A stretch of DNA of 64,000 nucleotides from positions 14,737 to 78,736 of the forward strand of contig CAYHWW010000001.1 in the NCBI GenBank assembly GCA_964360145.1, given 5' to 3'. Both the position numbers and the translations under genes were made by a program. Under the pieces are notes generated by a model. It was given only the letters and a program-made list of their open reading frames with translations. It had not been told where the DNA came from and made no database searches. How positions within the stretch are numbered: the first letter of the stretch is position 1; every line of letters begins with the position of its first letter. This stretch comes from CAYHWW01 sp964360145. GTDB lineage: Bacteria; Bdellovibrionota; UBA1018; CAYHWW01. Of the stretch, positions 8,239 to 18,656 are shown piece after piece.

Positions 8239-10227
8239 ATGAACAGAAAACTATCAATGACAAAAGCACTGACCCTTGGCGGCATCATAATCGCCGCCGC
8301 GCTGGGCCTTAGCAACAGGAATGAAGTTCTCGGAGGGCCGCCGCGCGCGGCGATCGCTTCGAACGCAGCCGAGAAGGTCTATGTTCAGCCAGGTAAACAT
8401 GATTCATTTTACGCTTTCCTGTCCGGTGGCTTCAGTGGCCAAGTCTCGGCCTACGGCCTACCCTCGGGACGGCTGCTGAAGGTGATCCCCGTGTTCTCGG
8501 TCAATCCCGAAAATGCATATGGTTTTTCGGAAGAAACGAAGGGCATGCTGGGCACTTCCCATGGTTTTGTGCCCTGGGATGACTCGCACCATCCTTGGCT
8601 TTCGCAGTCCAACGGTGAAAATGACGGTCGCTGGCTGTTCATCAATGCCAACAACACGCCTCGCATCGCCCGCATCGACTTGTCCACATTCAGAACAGTC
8701 GAAATTCTCGAAATCCCGAACTCAGGCGGCAACCACGGCTCGCCCTTCGGAACGATGAACACGGAGTATCTCATCGCCTCCACCAGGTTCTCGGTACCCA
8801 TCCCCAACAAGGACGTGTCGATCGCCGCGTACAAAAAGAAGAAGTCCTTCGACGGCACGATCAGCTTCATCAAGGTCGACCCGAAAGAGGGTCACATGAA
8901 AATAGCGTTCCAGCTGCTTGTTCCAGGCATCGACTATGACCTCGCCCACTGCGGCAAGGGGCCGTCGCATGGCTGGTGTTTCTTCACAAGCTACAACTCA
9001 GAGCGTGCGCACACGCTGCTTGAAGTGAATGCCTCAAGAAATGACAAAGACTTCCTCGCTGCCGTGAACTGGAAGGCAGCGGAGGCCTGCGTGGCGGGGG
9101 GCAAGGCAAAAGACTTCAGCTCGAAGCACGTGCACAACCTCTATAGCGAGAGTACGCACAACACTACGGTTGAGCGCCTGAGCTCGACCAAGATGCTCAA
9201 CGTCAAAGACTGCCCCGGGGTCATCTATTATATCCCGATTGCCAAGTCACCCCACGGGTCTGACGTAGACCCCAGCGGGCAGTACATCGTGGGCGGCGGC
9301 AAGTTGGCCGCGCAGATCACGGTGTATTCATTTGAGAAGCTTAAGAAGGCCGTAGAAGAGAAGAAATTCGCAGGCGACTACGACGGCGTGCCGATTCTCG
9401 ACTATGCCTCGGTACTGGCAGGCGAAGTGCAGAAGCCCTGCCTCGGGCCGCTGCACACCGAGTTTGACGGCAAAGGCTTTGCCTACACCTCGTGCTTCGT
9501 GAGCTCTGAAGTGGTCAAATGGCAGCTGGGAACCTGGCAGGTGGTCGACCGCATGCCTACCTACTACTCACTGGGACACCTTATGATCCCAGGGGGTAAT
9601 ACGATGAAACCCTCGGGTCAATACGTGTTCGCCATGAACAAGATCACGAAGGACCGCTATTTGCCCACGGGTCCCGAGCTCAACCAGGCGGCACAGCTCA
9701 TCGACATCTCTGGCAAGAAGATGGAAATGCTTCTCGACTTCCCGACGATCGGCGAACCACACTATGCCCAGGGCATCGCCGCCGAGAAAATCACAAGCCA
9801 TCAAACCAAAATCTACGAACTTGAGGCCAACAAGCACAAGTACGCGGTTAAATCCGAAGAAGAGGCAAGGGTGGTCCGCAGCGGCAAGGATGTACATGTG
9901 TATATGTCGTCCATCCGCAGCCACTTTTCGCCGGACAACATAGAGGGCATCAGAGTGGGAGACGACGTGTTCTTCCACGTAACTAACCTCGAGCAAGACT
10001 GGGACATCCCCCATGGCTTCTCGGTACTGGGCGCCAATAGCTCGGAACTCCTGATTATGCCGGGCGAAACAATGACGATCAAATGGCAACCGAAAGAGGC
10101 AGGCATCTACCCGTTCTATTGCACCGACTTCTGCTCGGCGCTGCACCAAGAAATGCAGGGTTACATCCGCGTCTCAAAGGCTGGCTCGAGCGTGCCGCTG
10201 AAATATGGCACGAATGTGGATCTATAA
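8239..10227 (+). CDS. nosZ: Nitrous oxide reductase, Sec-exported (clade II type)
   Basis: A 662-residue periplasmic multicopper enzyme that reduces N2O to N2. The N-terminus has a hydrophobic signal without a twin-arginine motif, so export by Sec is predicted, the hallmark of clade II (atypical) NosZ. Residues about 50-520 form the seven-bladed propeller with the CuZ His ligands (for example DDSHHPWLS and a HxH-containing segment). The C-terminal cupredoxin holds the complete CuA motif YCTDFCSALHQEM (C-x3-C-x3-H-x2-M). AGAGAGG precedes the ATG. It is followed by nosB/L, nosD, nosF and nosY; nosR and nosX are absent from the window. Confidence 0.97.
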   Translation: MNRKLSMTKALTLGGIIIAAALGLSNRNEVLGGPPRAAIASNAAEKVYVQPGKHDSFYAFLSGGFSGQVSAYGLPSGRLLKVIPVFSVNPENAYGFSEETKGMLGTSHGFVPWDDSHHPWLSQSNGENDGRWLFINANNTPRIARIDLSTFRTVEILEIPNSGGNHGSPFGTMNTEYLIASTRFSVPIPNKDVSIAAYKKKKSFDGTISFIKVDPKEGHMKIAFQLLVPGIDYDLAHCGKGPSHGWCFFTSYNSERAHTLLEVNASRNDKDFLAAVNWKAAEACVAGGKAKDFSSKHVHNLYSESTHNTTVERLSSTKMLNVKDCPGVIYYIPIAKSPHGSDVDPSGQYIVGGGKLAAQITVYSFEKLKKAVEEKKFAGDYDGVPILDYASVLAGEVQKPCLGPLHTEFDGKGFAYTSCFVSSEVVKWQLGTWQVVDRMPTYYSLGHLMIPGGNTMKPSGQYVFAMNKITKDRYLPTGPELNQAAQLIDISGKKMEMLLDFPTIGEPHYAQGIAAEKITSHQTKIYELEANKHKYAVKSEEEARVVRSGKDVHVYMSSIRSHFSPDNIEGIRVGDDVFFHVTNLEQDWDIPHGFSVLGANSSELLIMPGETMTIKWQPKEAGIYPFYCTDFCSALHQEMQGYIRVSKAGSSVPLKYGTNVDL

Positions 10228-10258
10228 GCAGTAAGCTAAGCGCATAAGTAAGACGGAT

Positions 10259-11296
10259 ATGAGAACGCTCGACATCATCTCAAAGCTACCAGAGAATATG
10301 CTGCGCAGGGCAGTGGCCATCGCGTCGCTGCTGCTCATATCCGTCTATTTTTTTCCACTTTGGCAGATTGAGCTCTGGGCCCCGCAGTACCCCGAAGGTC
10401 TTTTTATGACAATCTGGATCAATAGGATCACGGGCGACATCCGCAACATCAACATCCTCAATCACTACATCGGGATGAAAAAAATCCTGCCTGCGGATTT
10501 TCCAGAGCTTCGCCTCTTCGCACCGGTATTTGGGGGACTCATCGCGACGGGGCTGGCTGCGAGCCTGAGCGGAAAACGGGTTTTGATGTACCTTTGGATC
10601 GTGCTTTTGCTCACGCTTGCCGTGGCTGCAGCCGCGGATTTCTATAATTGGGAGTATCGTTTCGGGCACGAGCTGAGCCCCGACGCCGCGATCAAGGTCG
10701 AGGGCATGGCCTATCAGCCGCCACTGATCGGCGTTCGCAGCCTCCTGAATATCTCAGCATGGTCACTGCCGGGCCTCGCGGGCTACTGCGTGCTGCTCTC
10801 GACACTTATTGCAGGCTTCGCGTTGGCCATCGACGTGCTCCAGAGGCGTCGCTTAGCCATTGTTCTCGCGTTATTCGCGTTTGCTGGCTGCTCGATGACG
10901 GGGCCATCACCCATCGACTTCGGGCACGACCAATGCGGCAATTGCAAAATGACCATCACTGACCATCGTTTTGGTGGGGAATTAGTGACCAAGACGGGAA
11001 AAACATATAAATTCGATGCCCTGGAGTGCATGTCGAGTTTCATGAAAAATCAGAATCTGGCGGATGTATCGATCTACGTGCTCGATGCGACCAACAAAGG
11101 CAAGTTCATCGCCGCGGAGAAAGCGCTATTCCTCCGCAGCAAGAAAATTCATGCGCCCATGGGCGATGCGATTCTCGCCGCACCAGACAAGGCTGCCGCG
11201 GATCGCCTCATTGGCGAAGCGGGAACAACAGGTATTTTGACATGGAGCAATATTTCTCAAAGCTTGGCAACACCGCTTTCCTCACCTTCGCACTGA
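10259..11296 (+). CDS. nosL: NosB-like membrane protein fused to NosL copper chaperone
   Basis: A 345-residue two-part protein. Residues 1-195 are a polytopic membrane domain with about four helices (near 17-37, 85-105, 108-127 and 170-190), in the place where clade II clusters carry a membrane protein (NosB) after nosZ. Residues about 215-325 are NosL, the outer Cu(I) chaperone for NosZ, recognised by DQCGNCKMTI and the following ECMSSFM. The junction holds a lipobox-like segment ALFAFAGC (around residues 203-210) preceded by RRR. An in-frame GTG at 10835 could start a separate NosL lipoprotein, but no good ribosome binding site precedes it. Fusion or dual start remains open. Its 3' end overlaps nosD. 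Confidence 0.85.
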   Translation: MRTLDIISKLPENMLRRAVAIASLLLISVYFFPLWQIELWAPQYPEGLFMTIWINRITGDIRNINILNHYIGMKKILPADFPELRLFAPVFGGLIATGLAASLSGKRVLMYLWIVLLLTLAVAAAADFYNWEYRFGHELSPDAAIKVEGMAYQPPLIGVRSLLNISAWSLPGLAGYCVLLSTLIAGFALAIDVLQRRRLAIVLALFAFAGCSMTGPSPIDFGHDQCGNCKMTITDHRFGGELVTKTGKTYKFDALECMSSFMKNQNLADVSIYVLDATNKGKFIAAEKALFLRSKKIHAPMGDAILAAPDKAAADRLIGEAGTTGILTWSNISQSLATPLSSPSH

Positions 11297-12531
11297 TCTG
11301 GGCCAACTGTGCGCTTGCCGCCCCACGGACCGCCCCGGAGCTGAGAGTCTGCGCGGAATGCGCGTTGAAAACCATCACTCAGGCGCTGGCGGCCGCTCCG
11401 TCAGGGAGCACCATCCGGGTCGCCCCCGGGCGCTATACTGATGCACCGATTGTGATCGATAAAACCGTCGCCCTGCTCGCTGAAAAAGGCGCGGTGCTCG
11501 ACAGCGAGGGCAGGGGCGACGTCATCACGATCAACGGGGCCAGTAACGTACGCATCGAAGGCTTTGAACTGCGCGGTTCGGGGTTCAGCTACACGAAAGA
11601 GCTCGCCGGAATCAAAATCGAAAGCGCGAAGAATTGCGTTCTTAAAAACAATACTCTGGCCCGAAACTCGTTTGGGATCTATCTGGCTGCCTCAGAGGGC
11701 TGCCGCGTCGAGGGCAACCGTATCACCGGCATCCCAAAAACAGAAACTGATACCGGTAACGGGATCCATATCTGGCAAGGAAGCCACCACGTGATCAGCG
11801 GCAACGAAATTTCAGAGTCGCGCGATGGCATCTACTTTGAATTCGTCTCGGATTCACGCATTGACCACAATCACTCACACGATAACATCCGCTATGGTTT
11901 GCACTTCATGTCTTCGAACCGCGACGCATATACCGGCAACGTATTTACCAGGAACGGCGCCGGCGTGGCGGTGATGTATTCACGAAAGATCGAGATGATC
12001 GATAACGAGTTTTCGCACAACCAGGGCACCGCAGCCTATGGGCTGCTGCTCAAGGAGATCTTCGACAGCGTCATCCGGGGAAACCGCGTGGTGGACAATA
12101 GCGTGGGCATCTATATGGAGGGTTCGAACCGCTCGGCCATCGAAAACAACTACGTTGCCCGCAACGGATGGGCGCTCAAGATCATGGGTAGCTGCGAGAA
12201 TAATGTTTTCACTAATAATGATTTTTCGGGAAATACCTTCGATGCCGCCACCAACTCGAGCTTCAGCGACAATGAGTTCAGGAAAAACCACTGGAGCAGC
12301 TACAATGGCTACGACCTCAACCACGACGGCGTGGGCGACCACCCGTTTCGCATGTCGAGCCTTTCCTCCATCATCGTCGAGCGCGTGGACTCTTCATTCA
12401 TTTTACTGCATAGTTTTCTCTTCACGCTGTTCGACGAGATCGAGCGCGCTCTCCCCGAGCTGACTTCCGAGCGCCTCATGGACACCGAGCCGCTCATGAA
12501 ATCACCCCTGCGAAATGAGGCCCGCCGATGA
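11242..12531 (+). CDS. nosD: NosD periplasmic copper-site maturation protein
   Basis: A 429-residue parallel beta-helix protein required with NosF and NosY for assembly of the CuZ site of NosZ. The ATG at 11242, inside the 3' end of the upstream gene, is chosen because it begins with a signal peptide (MEQYFSKLGNTAFLTFALIW, cleavage after A-L-A). An AGG-rich stretch upstream is weak, consistent with coupling. Many PbH1-type repeats are visible (for example NVRIEGFELRGSG, GCRVEGNRITG, HHVISGNEIS, NRSAIENNYV) and a late NGYDLNHDGVGD calcium-like segment. The end overlaps nosF by 4 bases. Confidence 0.95.
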   Translation: MEQYFSKLGNTAFLTFALIWANCALAAPRTAPELRVCAECALKTITQALAAAPSGSTIRVAPGRYTDAPIVIDKTVALLAEKGAVLDSEGRGDVITINGASNVRIEGFELRGSGFSYTKELAGIKIESAKNCVLKNNTLARNSFGIYLAASEGCRVEGNRITGIPKTETDTGNGIHIWQGSHHVISGNEISESRDGIYFEFVSDSRIDHNHSHDNIRYGLHFMSSNRDAYTGNVFTRNGAGVAVMYSRKIEMIDNEFSHNQGTAAYGLLLKEIFDSVIRGNRVVDNSVGIYMEGSNRSAIENNYVARNGWALKIMGSCENNVFTNNDFSGNTFDAATNSSFSDNEFRKNHWSSYNGYDLNHDGVGDHPFRMSSLSSIIVERVDSSFILLHSFLFTLFDEIERALPELTSERLMDTEPLMKSPLRNEARR

Positions 12532-13241
12532 TCGAAGTACGAGGACTCAAGAAATCATTTGGACCGATCGACGCGCTGCGTGGAATTGATCTGCGCATAG
12601 TGCCCGGCGCCGTAACCGGCGTATTGGGCCCCAACGCCTGCGGAAAGACCACGCTCATCAAGTCGATTCTGGGACTCGTGCTCCCCGACGCCGGAGAAAT
12701 CTGCATTGTCGGCCACCCCATCAACCGCGACTGTGAGTACCGCGGGCAGATCGGTTATCTGCCTCAGAGCCCTGACTTCCCGTCGAACCTTTCCATCAAA
12801 GAGCTCTTCGCGATGATGGAAGATGTGCGTGGCCAAAAGGCGCCACGCCGGGAAGAGCTCATTGCGCTCTTCGGACTTGGCGACTTCATGAACAAATCAT
12901 TTGCCGTTCTATCGGGAGGCACCAAACAGAAGGTCAGCGCGACACTGGCGTTCATGTTCGATGCGCCAATTCTGATACTCGACGAACCCACCGTCGGCCT
13001 TGACCCCGTGGCAGCCCTGCACCTGAAAGACCTCATTAGGAAGGCCGCAAGCGGCGGCAAGTGCGTACTCATGGTCTCGCACATCATTTCAGAGATCGAG
13101 CAGCTCGTTTCACAAATGATATTCCTGCTTGACGGCAAAATTCTTTGCTCGGGCCCCGTAGACGATATCTTGAGACGCACGTCCACGGACCGCCTCGACG
13201 AATCCCTCGTGCGGTTGATGACCGGAAAGCACGCACGATGA
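12528..13241 (+). CDS. nosF: NosF ABC transporter ATPase
   Basis: A 237-residue ABC ATPase that energises the NosDFY maturation complex on the inner membrane. Walker A is GPNACGKTT (near residues 34-42), slightly unusual because the common GAGKS is replaced by ACGKT. The signature LSGGTKQKVS is near residue 128 and Walker B ILILDEPTVGLDP near 147-159, with a switch His in VSHIISEIE. Length is a little short of the usual 300 residues. ATGA overlaps join it to nosD and nosY. Confidence 0.95.
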   Translation: MIEVRGLKKSFGPIDALRGIDLRIVPGAVTGVLGPNACGKTTLIKSILGLVLPDAGEICIVGHPINRDCEYRGQIGYLPQSPDFPSNLSIKELFAMMEDVRGQKAPRREELIALFGLGDFMNKSFAVLSGGTKQKVSATLAFMFDAPILILDEPTVGLDPVAALHLKDLIRKAASGGKCVLMVSHIISEIEQLVSQMIFLLDGKILCSGPVDDILRRTSTDRLDESLVRLMTGKHAR

Positions 13242-14014
13242 TTCTCAAGAAACTTTTCAAGTATGAGCTCCTCAATATCATGCGCAATCGCTGGGTGTTC
13301 ACGTTCGCGGGGCTGCTGCTTGTGCTGTCGTATGCATTTATCCACATCGCTGGCGACTTCTCGAAGGCGACTCTGAGTCTCTCAAGCGTGCTGACACTGC
13401 TGGTGCCGTTGGCGGCCTCGCTGTTTTCCGTCGTCTACTGGTACTACTCAGACCGTTTTACCGAAATCCTGCTGACGCAGCCCGTTCGCCGCGGCGATTT
13501 AGTCATGGCGCGCTCGTTAGCGCTCGCCCTCACTTGGGCGGCCACGCTGGCCCTGGGTATATTTCCGGCATTTCTGATGCTCGGCGGGCTGAGCTGGGGC
13601 GTGATCCTGCTTTTCGTGACAAGCGCATTACTGGCGTTTGTCTTCACGGCGATCGGTACGCTCATCGCGACGAGCTTCAATGATCGCATTCGAGGCATTG
13701 GGATGGCACTCGGCGTCTGGCTCTATTTCGGCATCATTCATGATGGATTGGTTCTGCTCCTGCTGCTGGCATTCAGGGATTATCCTCTCGATCTGCCCGC
13801 AGGCATACTTGGCGCCCTCAACCCGATTGGGCTCGTACGCGTCATTCACCTGATCCATTACGATGCCTCGTTGCTTTTGAGCTACAGCGGGGCACTGATG
13901 CGGAGTCTCATGATGGGCTGGCTGGGCTTGACGGTCGCGGGAGCCATCGGCCTGACCTGGCTCGCAGGCCCGATGTTGGCGGGATGGTGCCGATTTCGCG
14001 ACAGGGACTTCTAG
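13238..14014 (+). CDS. nosY: NosY ABC transporter permease
   Basis: A 258-residue inner-membrane protein with about six hydrophobic segments (for example GLLLVLSYAFIHI, LALTWAATLALGIF, VWLYFGIIHDGLVLLLLLA). It is the permease partner of NosF in the NosDFY complex. The start overlapping the nosF stop (ATGA) is chosen over a longer frame inside nosF. The segment YYSDRFTEILLTQPVRRGDLV is the cytoplasmic coupling region typical of ABC-2 permeases of this type. It is the last gene of the nos run and is followed by a hairpin. Confidence 0.93.
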   Translation: MILKKLFKYELLNIMRNRWVFTFAGLLLVLSYAFIHIAGDFSKATLSLSSVLTLLVPLAASLFSVVYWYYSDRFTEILLTQPVRRGDLVMARSLALALTWAATLALGIFPAFLMLGGLSWGVILLFVTSALLAFVFTAIGTLIATSFNDRIRGIGMALGVWLYFGIIHDGLVLLLLLAFRDYPLDLPAGILGALNPIGLVRVIHLIHYDASLLLSYSGALMRSLMMGWLGLTVAGAIGLTWLAGPMLAGWCRFRDRDF

Positions 14015-14052
14015 CGAAGTGAAAGGGCCCTTGTGAGCGGCGGGCCCTCGCT
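14013..14052 (+). terminator. Candidate terminator of the nos operon
   Basis: AGGGCCC (14024-14030) and GGGCCCT (14042-14048) form a strong stem. AGCGA/TCGCT extends it with a bulge, and TTTACAATTTT follows. The T-run is imperfect, so the call is moderate. It sits directly after the nosY stop codon and before an unrelated gene in the same direction. Confidence 0.45.
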
Positions 14053-14067
14053 TTACAATTTTATGAC

Positions 14068-14715
14068 ATGAGAACCCTCATCCTCTTTTTCGCGGTGAGC
14101 CTGTCCACTGCCCACGCGCAGGTCTGTGACGTCATCGAAGGCGCCTGGCGCACCCAGCCCAGCCTCCACCGGTCAGTGCAGACGCTGGCGCCCACGGCCT
14201 CAGGCGCCACCACCGCCGCGACGCTCTTCGCCCGGGCCATCAGCCAGTTGAAAATCCTGGTCACTCTCTACCACCCCACGGTGTGGCCCCATCTCACCGC
14301 AAGGTACGCGGTGACCCCCGACTCAACAGAGGCAAGGCCCGTGGCTCATCTCAAGATGACGTTCCGATTTGGACCCTGGGGGTTCCAAGGCGCGGTACCC
14401 ATCCAATACAGCTACTGCGGGTTCAATAATGCCGCCACGGGTACCTCAAGATTGCGCGTGCAGTTCGATCTGCGACGAGCCACCGGGGATCTGCGAGGGG
14501 TGATCTCCGCCATGCGCATCAACTTCTCGGCGGTGGACGCCGAAGACTCGACGGGCCGCATCAACGTCACCTCGACGCTGGGCATCCTGCCCGGCCCCGG
14601 CTACGGCAACCACGGCGAGGAGATGGAAGACTTCCTGCGAAAGCAGATCTACCCCTTCATGGATGCGCTGCGGACCCAGTACATCAACGTGCGTGATCAA
14701 GCGGAATTTATTTAA
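14068..14715 (+). CDS. Secreted protein of unknown function
   Basis: A 215-residue exported protein with a short signal peptide (MRTLILFFAVSLSTAHAQ). The mature part has two cysteines (C-D-V-I-E near the start and S-Y-C-G-F around residue 117) and beta-type alternation. No enzyme motif is recognised. It follows the nos operon hairpin and is convergent with the ClC-like gene, overlapping it by 8 bases at the 3' ends. The codon pattern and signal peptide support a real gene. Confidence 0.65.
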   Translation: MRTLILFFAVSLSTAHAQVCDVIEGAWRTQPSLHRSVQTLAPTASGATTAATLFARAISQLKILVTLYHPTVWPHLTARYAVTPDSTEARPVAHLKMTFRFGPWGFQGAVPIQYSYCGFNNAATGTSRLRVQFDLRRATGDLRGVISAMRINFSAVDAEDSTGRINVTSTLGILPGPGYGNHGEEMEDFLRKQIYPFMDALRTQYINVRDQAEFI

Positions 14716-16405
14716 ATGTTTGAGACGCGTAGTAGCTGAGCGCCTTCCGCCCCACTTCGCGATGGTAGCGGGCATCCACCAGGCTCTTGAAGAGGAGGCC
14801 CACCAAGCGGCCTTTGTCATCCACCACCGCCAAAGCAGGCGCCTGGCCCAGCTGGGCGTACACATCTTCAAGGGAGAGCTGGGCCTCAACGGACACCGCA
14901 TCCTCATCCAAAAGATCCCGGGAGCTGATGCCCTTCAAATCGGGGTGGTTGGGCAAGCGGTCCAAGGTGAGAAGACCGCGAAAAAGATCTTCATCATCCA
15001 CAACACCGAGAACATTATAGGGGGAGGCCATGGCCTGGCGCTGGATCTCGGCGAGGCTCGCGCTCTCGAGAATGGACGCATGGTCGGAAACCATGGCGTC
15101 CTTCACCTGAATATCAGAGAGGAGCCCCATGGAACGGCCACTGACCATGCGCATCCCCCTGCGAGTGAGCAGACGATCCACGAGGTTGGGGCTGCGTAAA
15201 GCACGCAACGCCAAACCCGCCCCACCCAACGCCATGAGAGAGAGCCACCAGAGATATCCATCATGAAGCACTTCCAGCGCCAGGGCCGCGGACGCCAACG
15301 GTGCGCCGAAGGCGGCGAGCACGGCAACGGGGGCAAGGGCCATGGCCATGGGCAAGGACCAAGACAGCCCCAGGGCATTTCCCACGGCATAGCCAAAAAG
15401 CGCGGTGATCAAGAGCAGCGGCGTGAGGAGACCGGAAGAACCAAAGAGCGCGCCAGCGATGAGCAATGCCGTGACGCGCGCCACCATGGCCACCGCCGCG
15501 GACGGCGTGGTGAGATGGGCCCAGGCCATTTCCTGCGCGAGGCGCCAGGGCTCATCCAAGGTCGCCGGAGTCGCAAGGGCGGTGAGAGCGAGTATCGCCG
15601 CGCCAGCCACCACCGCTCGCGTGGAGGACCACTTGATTTTCGCGGGCACCGCTTTGAGCTGCGCCAACGCCCAACCCAGCATGCTCAACATGCATGCCGC
15701 GGCGGCGCCGAGCAGGGCCATGGCGAGACCCGAGAGAAGCAGCGTGGTGCCCTCGGGCATGGTGGCCTTGTAACCCACAAAAAGGCTGTGGAGCACATCG
15801 TGGTGTTCAAGACCAAGGGGCGCGGACAGCAAGCGCCAGGCCCCGTAGGCGGCCAGCGCACTGGTGAAGGCCCCCACCCTGGCGCGGTTGCCCGCGCCAC
15901 TGAATGCTTCGAGGGCGAGAAGAGCGGCGGTGGACGGAGCCCCCAGCACGACGCTGAATGCGCCCGCCAAGGCCGCATCAATGATGATCTGGCGGATGTC
16001 GATGTCATGGAGAAAAAACCGTGCGGAGCTCTTGGGGAAGCGAGACACCACGCCCTGTTGAACGGCCATGGCACCTTCGATGGCGAGGCCTTCGGCGCCG
16101 AAGATGCCGAAGAGCTGCCCCACGGATGACAGCGCCGCTCGCAGGGCCCAGCCCGCGGAGGTGACTCTTTGGATACCGAAATGAAATTCCTCAGCGAGGT
16201 CGGCGATGGGTTCGTTGAGCTCTGGGCTCTTGCGACCACGCTGTTGCAGCTCGAACAAGGCCAGCACGCCGAGGGCCATGGGCCCCACCCACAAACCGTT
16301 GGCCCCGAGGGTGGCGATGAACCCAGCACCCACGGACTGCAGGATGGCCCAGGCCACGGAAACGATGGTGCCGCAAAATGCGCCGATGATGGCAGAGAGG
16401 AGCAT
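14708..16405 (-). CDS. ClC-family chloride channel/antiporter with CBS pair, divergent
   Basis: A 565-residue membrane protein. Residues 1-430 carry many hydrophobic helices, and the ClC-like landmarks are partly kept: GAEGLAIEG in the place of the G-x-E-G-P filter motif, and GLLTPLLLITALFGYAVG in the place of the GGxFxPxLxxGAxxG helix. The canonical GSGIP motif is not evident and the Pro after the filter Glu is replaced by Leu. Residues about 440-565 form a CBS pair (VKDAMVSDHASILES, then LLDEDAVSVEAQLSLED), usually nucleotide-sensing. It lies 26 bases downstream of glmS on the same strand. Ion selectivity cannot be predicted. Confidence 0.8.
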   Translation of the reverse strand: MLLSAIIGAFCGTIVSVAWAILQSVGAGFIATLGANGLWVGPMALGVLALFELQQRGRKSPELNEPIADLAEEFHFGIQRVTSAGWALRAALSSVGQLFGIFGAEGLAIEGAMAVQQGVVSRFPKSSARFFLHDIDIRQIIIDAALAGAFSVVLGAPSTAALLALEAFSGAGNRARVGAFTSALAAYGAWRLLSAPLGLEHHDVLHSLFVGYKATMPEGTTLLLSGLAMALLGAAAACMLSMLGWALAQLKAVPAKIKWSSTRAVVAGAAILALTALATPATLDEPWRLAQEMAWAHLTTPSAAVAMVARVTALLIAGALFGSSGLLTPLLLITALFGYAVGNALGLSWSLPMAMALAPVAVLAAFGAPLASAALALEVLHDGYLWWLSLMALGGAGLALRALRSPNLVDRLLTRRGMRMVSGRSMGLLSDIQVKDAMVSDHASILESASLAEIQRQAMASPYNVLGVVDDEDLFRGLLTLDRLPNHPDLKGISSRDLLDEDAVSVEAQLSLEDVYAQLGQAPALAVVDDKGRLVGLLFKSLVDARYHREVGRKALSYYASQTFK

Positions 16406-16431
16406 AGGGAAGATTGTACTCTATTATGGGG

Positions 16432-18285
<1,854 letters not shown>

Positions 18286-18373
18286 GGGCTGAGTGTAACG
18301 CGGGGCCAGGGGTGGTGACAATGGCTGGGTGGGGCGCCATGAAGCGTGGGCCGTGGCGCCGCGGGGGGCCTGG

Positions 18374-18383
18374 NNNNNNNNNN
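18374..18383. other. Assembly gap (10 N)
   Basis: Ten consecutive undetermined bases. A fixed-length run of N is the usual mark of a scaffold join of unknown size, so more sequence could be missing here between glmS and hipT. Confidence 0.95.
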
Positions 18384-18483
18384 GACTCGCCACTCCTTAC
18401 CGTGCGGCATATGCGCGCACATGGGGGGGGGGGGGCGCCATCAAGCGGGCGACGTCCCCCCGGGCGAAACTTCGCGGCGATGA

Positions 18484-18636
18484 TTTCAGTTCGGGGTCTG
18501 GGGCATGTTCCTCATCAAACGCGCTCGCCGCGAGGGGCACGCGCCCAGCCTCCTCATCGGCATTGCGCTCCTCGTCTACCCCTACTTCATCGAGAACCCT
18601 TACCTGCTCTGGGGCCTTGGGGCGTGCTCATTGATG
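18484..18636 (+). pseudogene. Remnant of a small two-helix membrane protein gene
   Basis: The frame encodes a basic segment (IKRARREGHAPS) followed by a hydrophobic helix (LLIGIALLVYPYFI) and ENPYLLWGLGA. This pattern is that of small membrane proteins of about 60-70 residues often labelled 'amino acid transport protein'. The expected first helix is missing because a stop precedes residue FQFGVWG, and after GLGA the expected hydrophobic end is lost where the sequence runs into the hipT 3' end. It therefore looks truncated on both sides, by insertion of the hip module, by the assembly gap, or both. Confidence 0.35.
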
Positions 18637-18644
18637 TGTAAATT

Positions 18645-18656
18645 GACACTAGTGTC
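18645..18656. repeat. Palindrome across the hipT stop codon
   Basis: GACACTAGTGTC is a perfect 12-base palindrome covering the hipT TAG. It lies where the small membrane-protein remnant ends and the hip module begins, so it may mark an insertion boundary or simply be the hipT 3' end hairpin. Confidence 0.35.

Larger units (their letters stand above)
18286..18648. other. Gene-poor stretch with scaffold gap and repeats
   Basis: This stretch between glmS and hipT has no intact gene. It holds the N gap, a near-perfect direct repeat on both sides of the gap (GGGGCGCCATGAAGCG at 18331-18346 and GGGGCGCCATCAAGCG at 18432-18447, one mismatch), a run of 13 G residues (18423-18435) and the remnant of a small membrane-protein gene. 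The combination suggests a hard-to-assemble region. Sequence order near the gap should be treated with caution. Confidence 0.7.

Noticed and set aside
18312..18641. Plus-strand frames that run through the N gap
   Set aside because: They contain undetermined codons and low-complexity residues; only the short 18484-18636 portion resembles a known small membrane protein.
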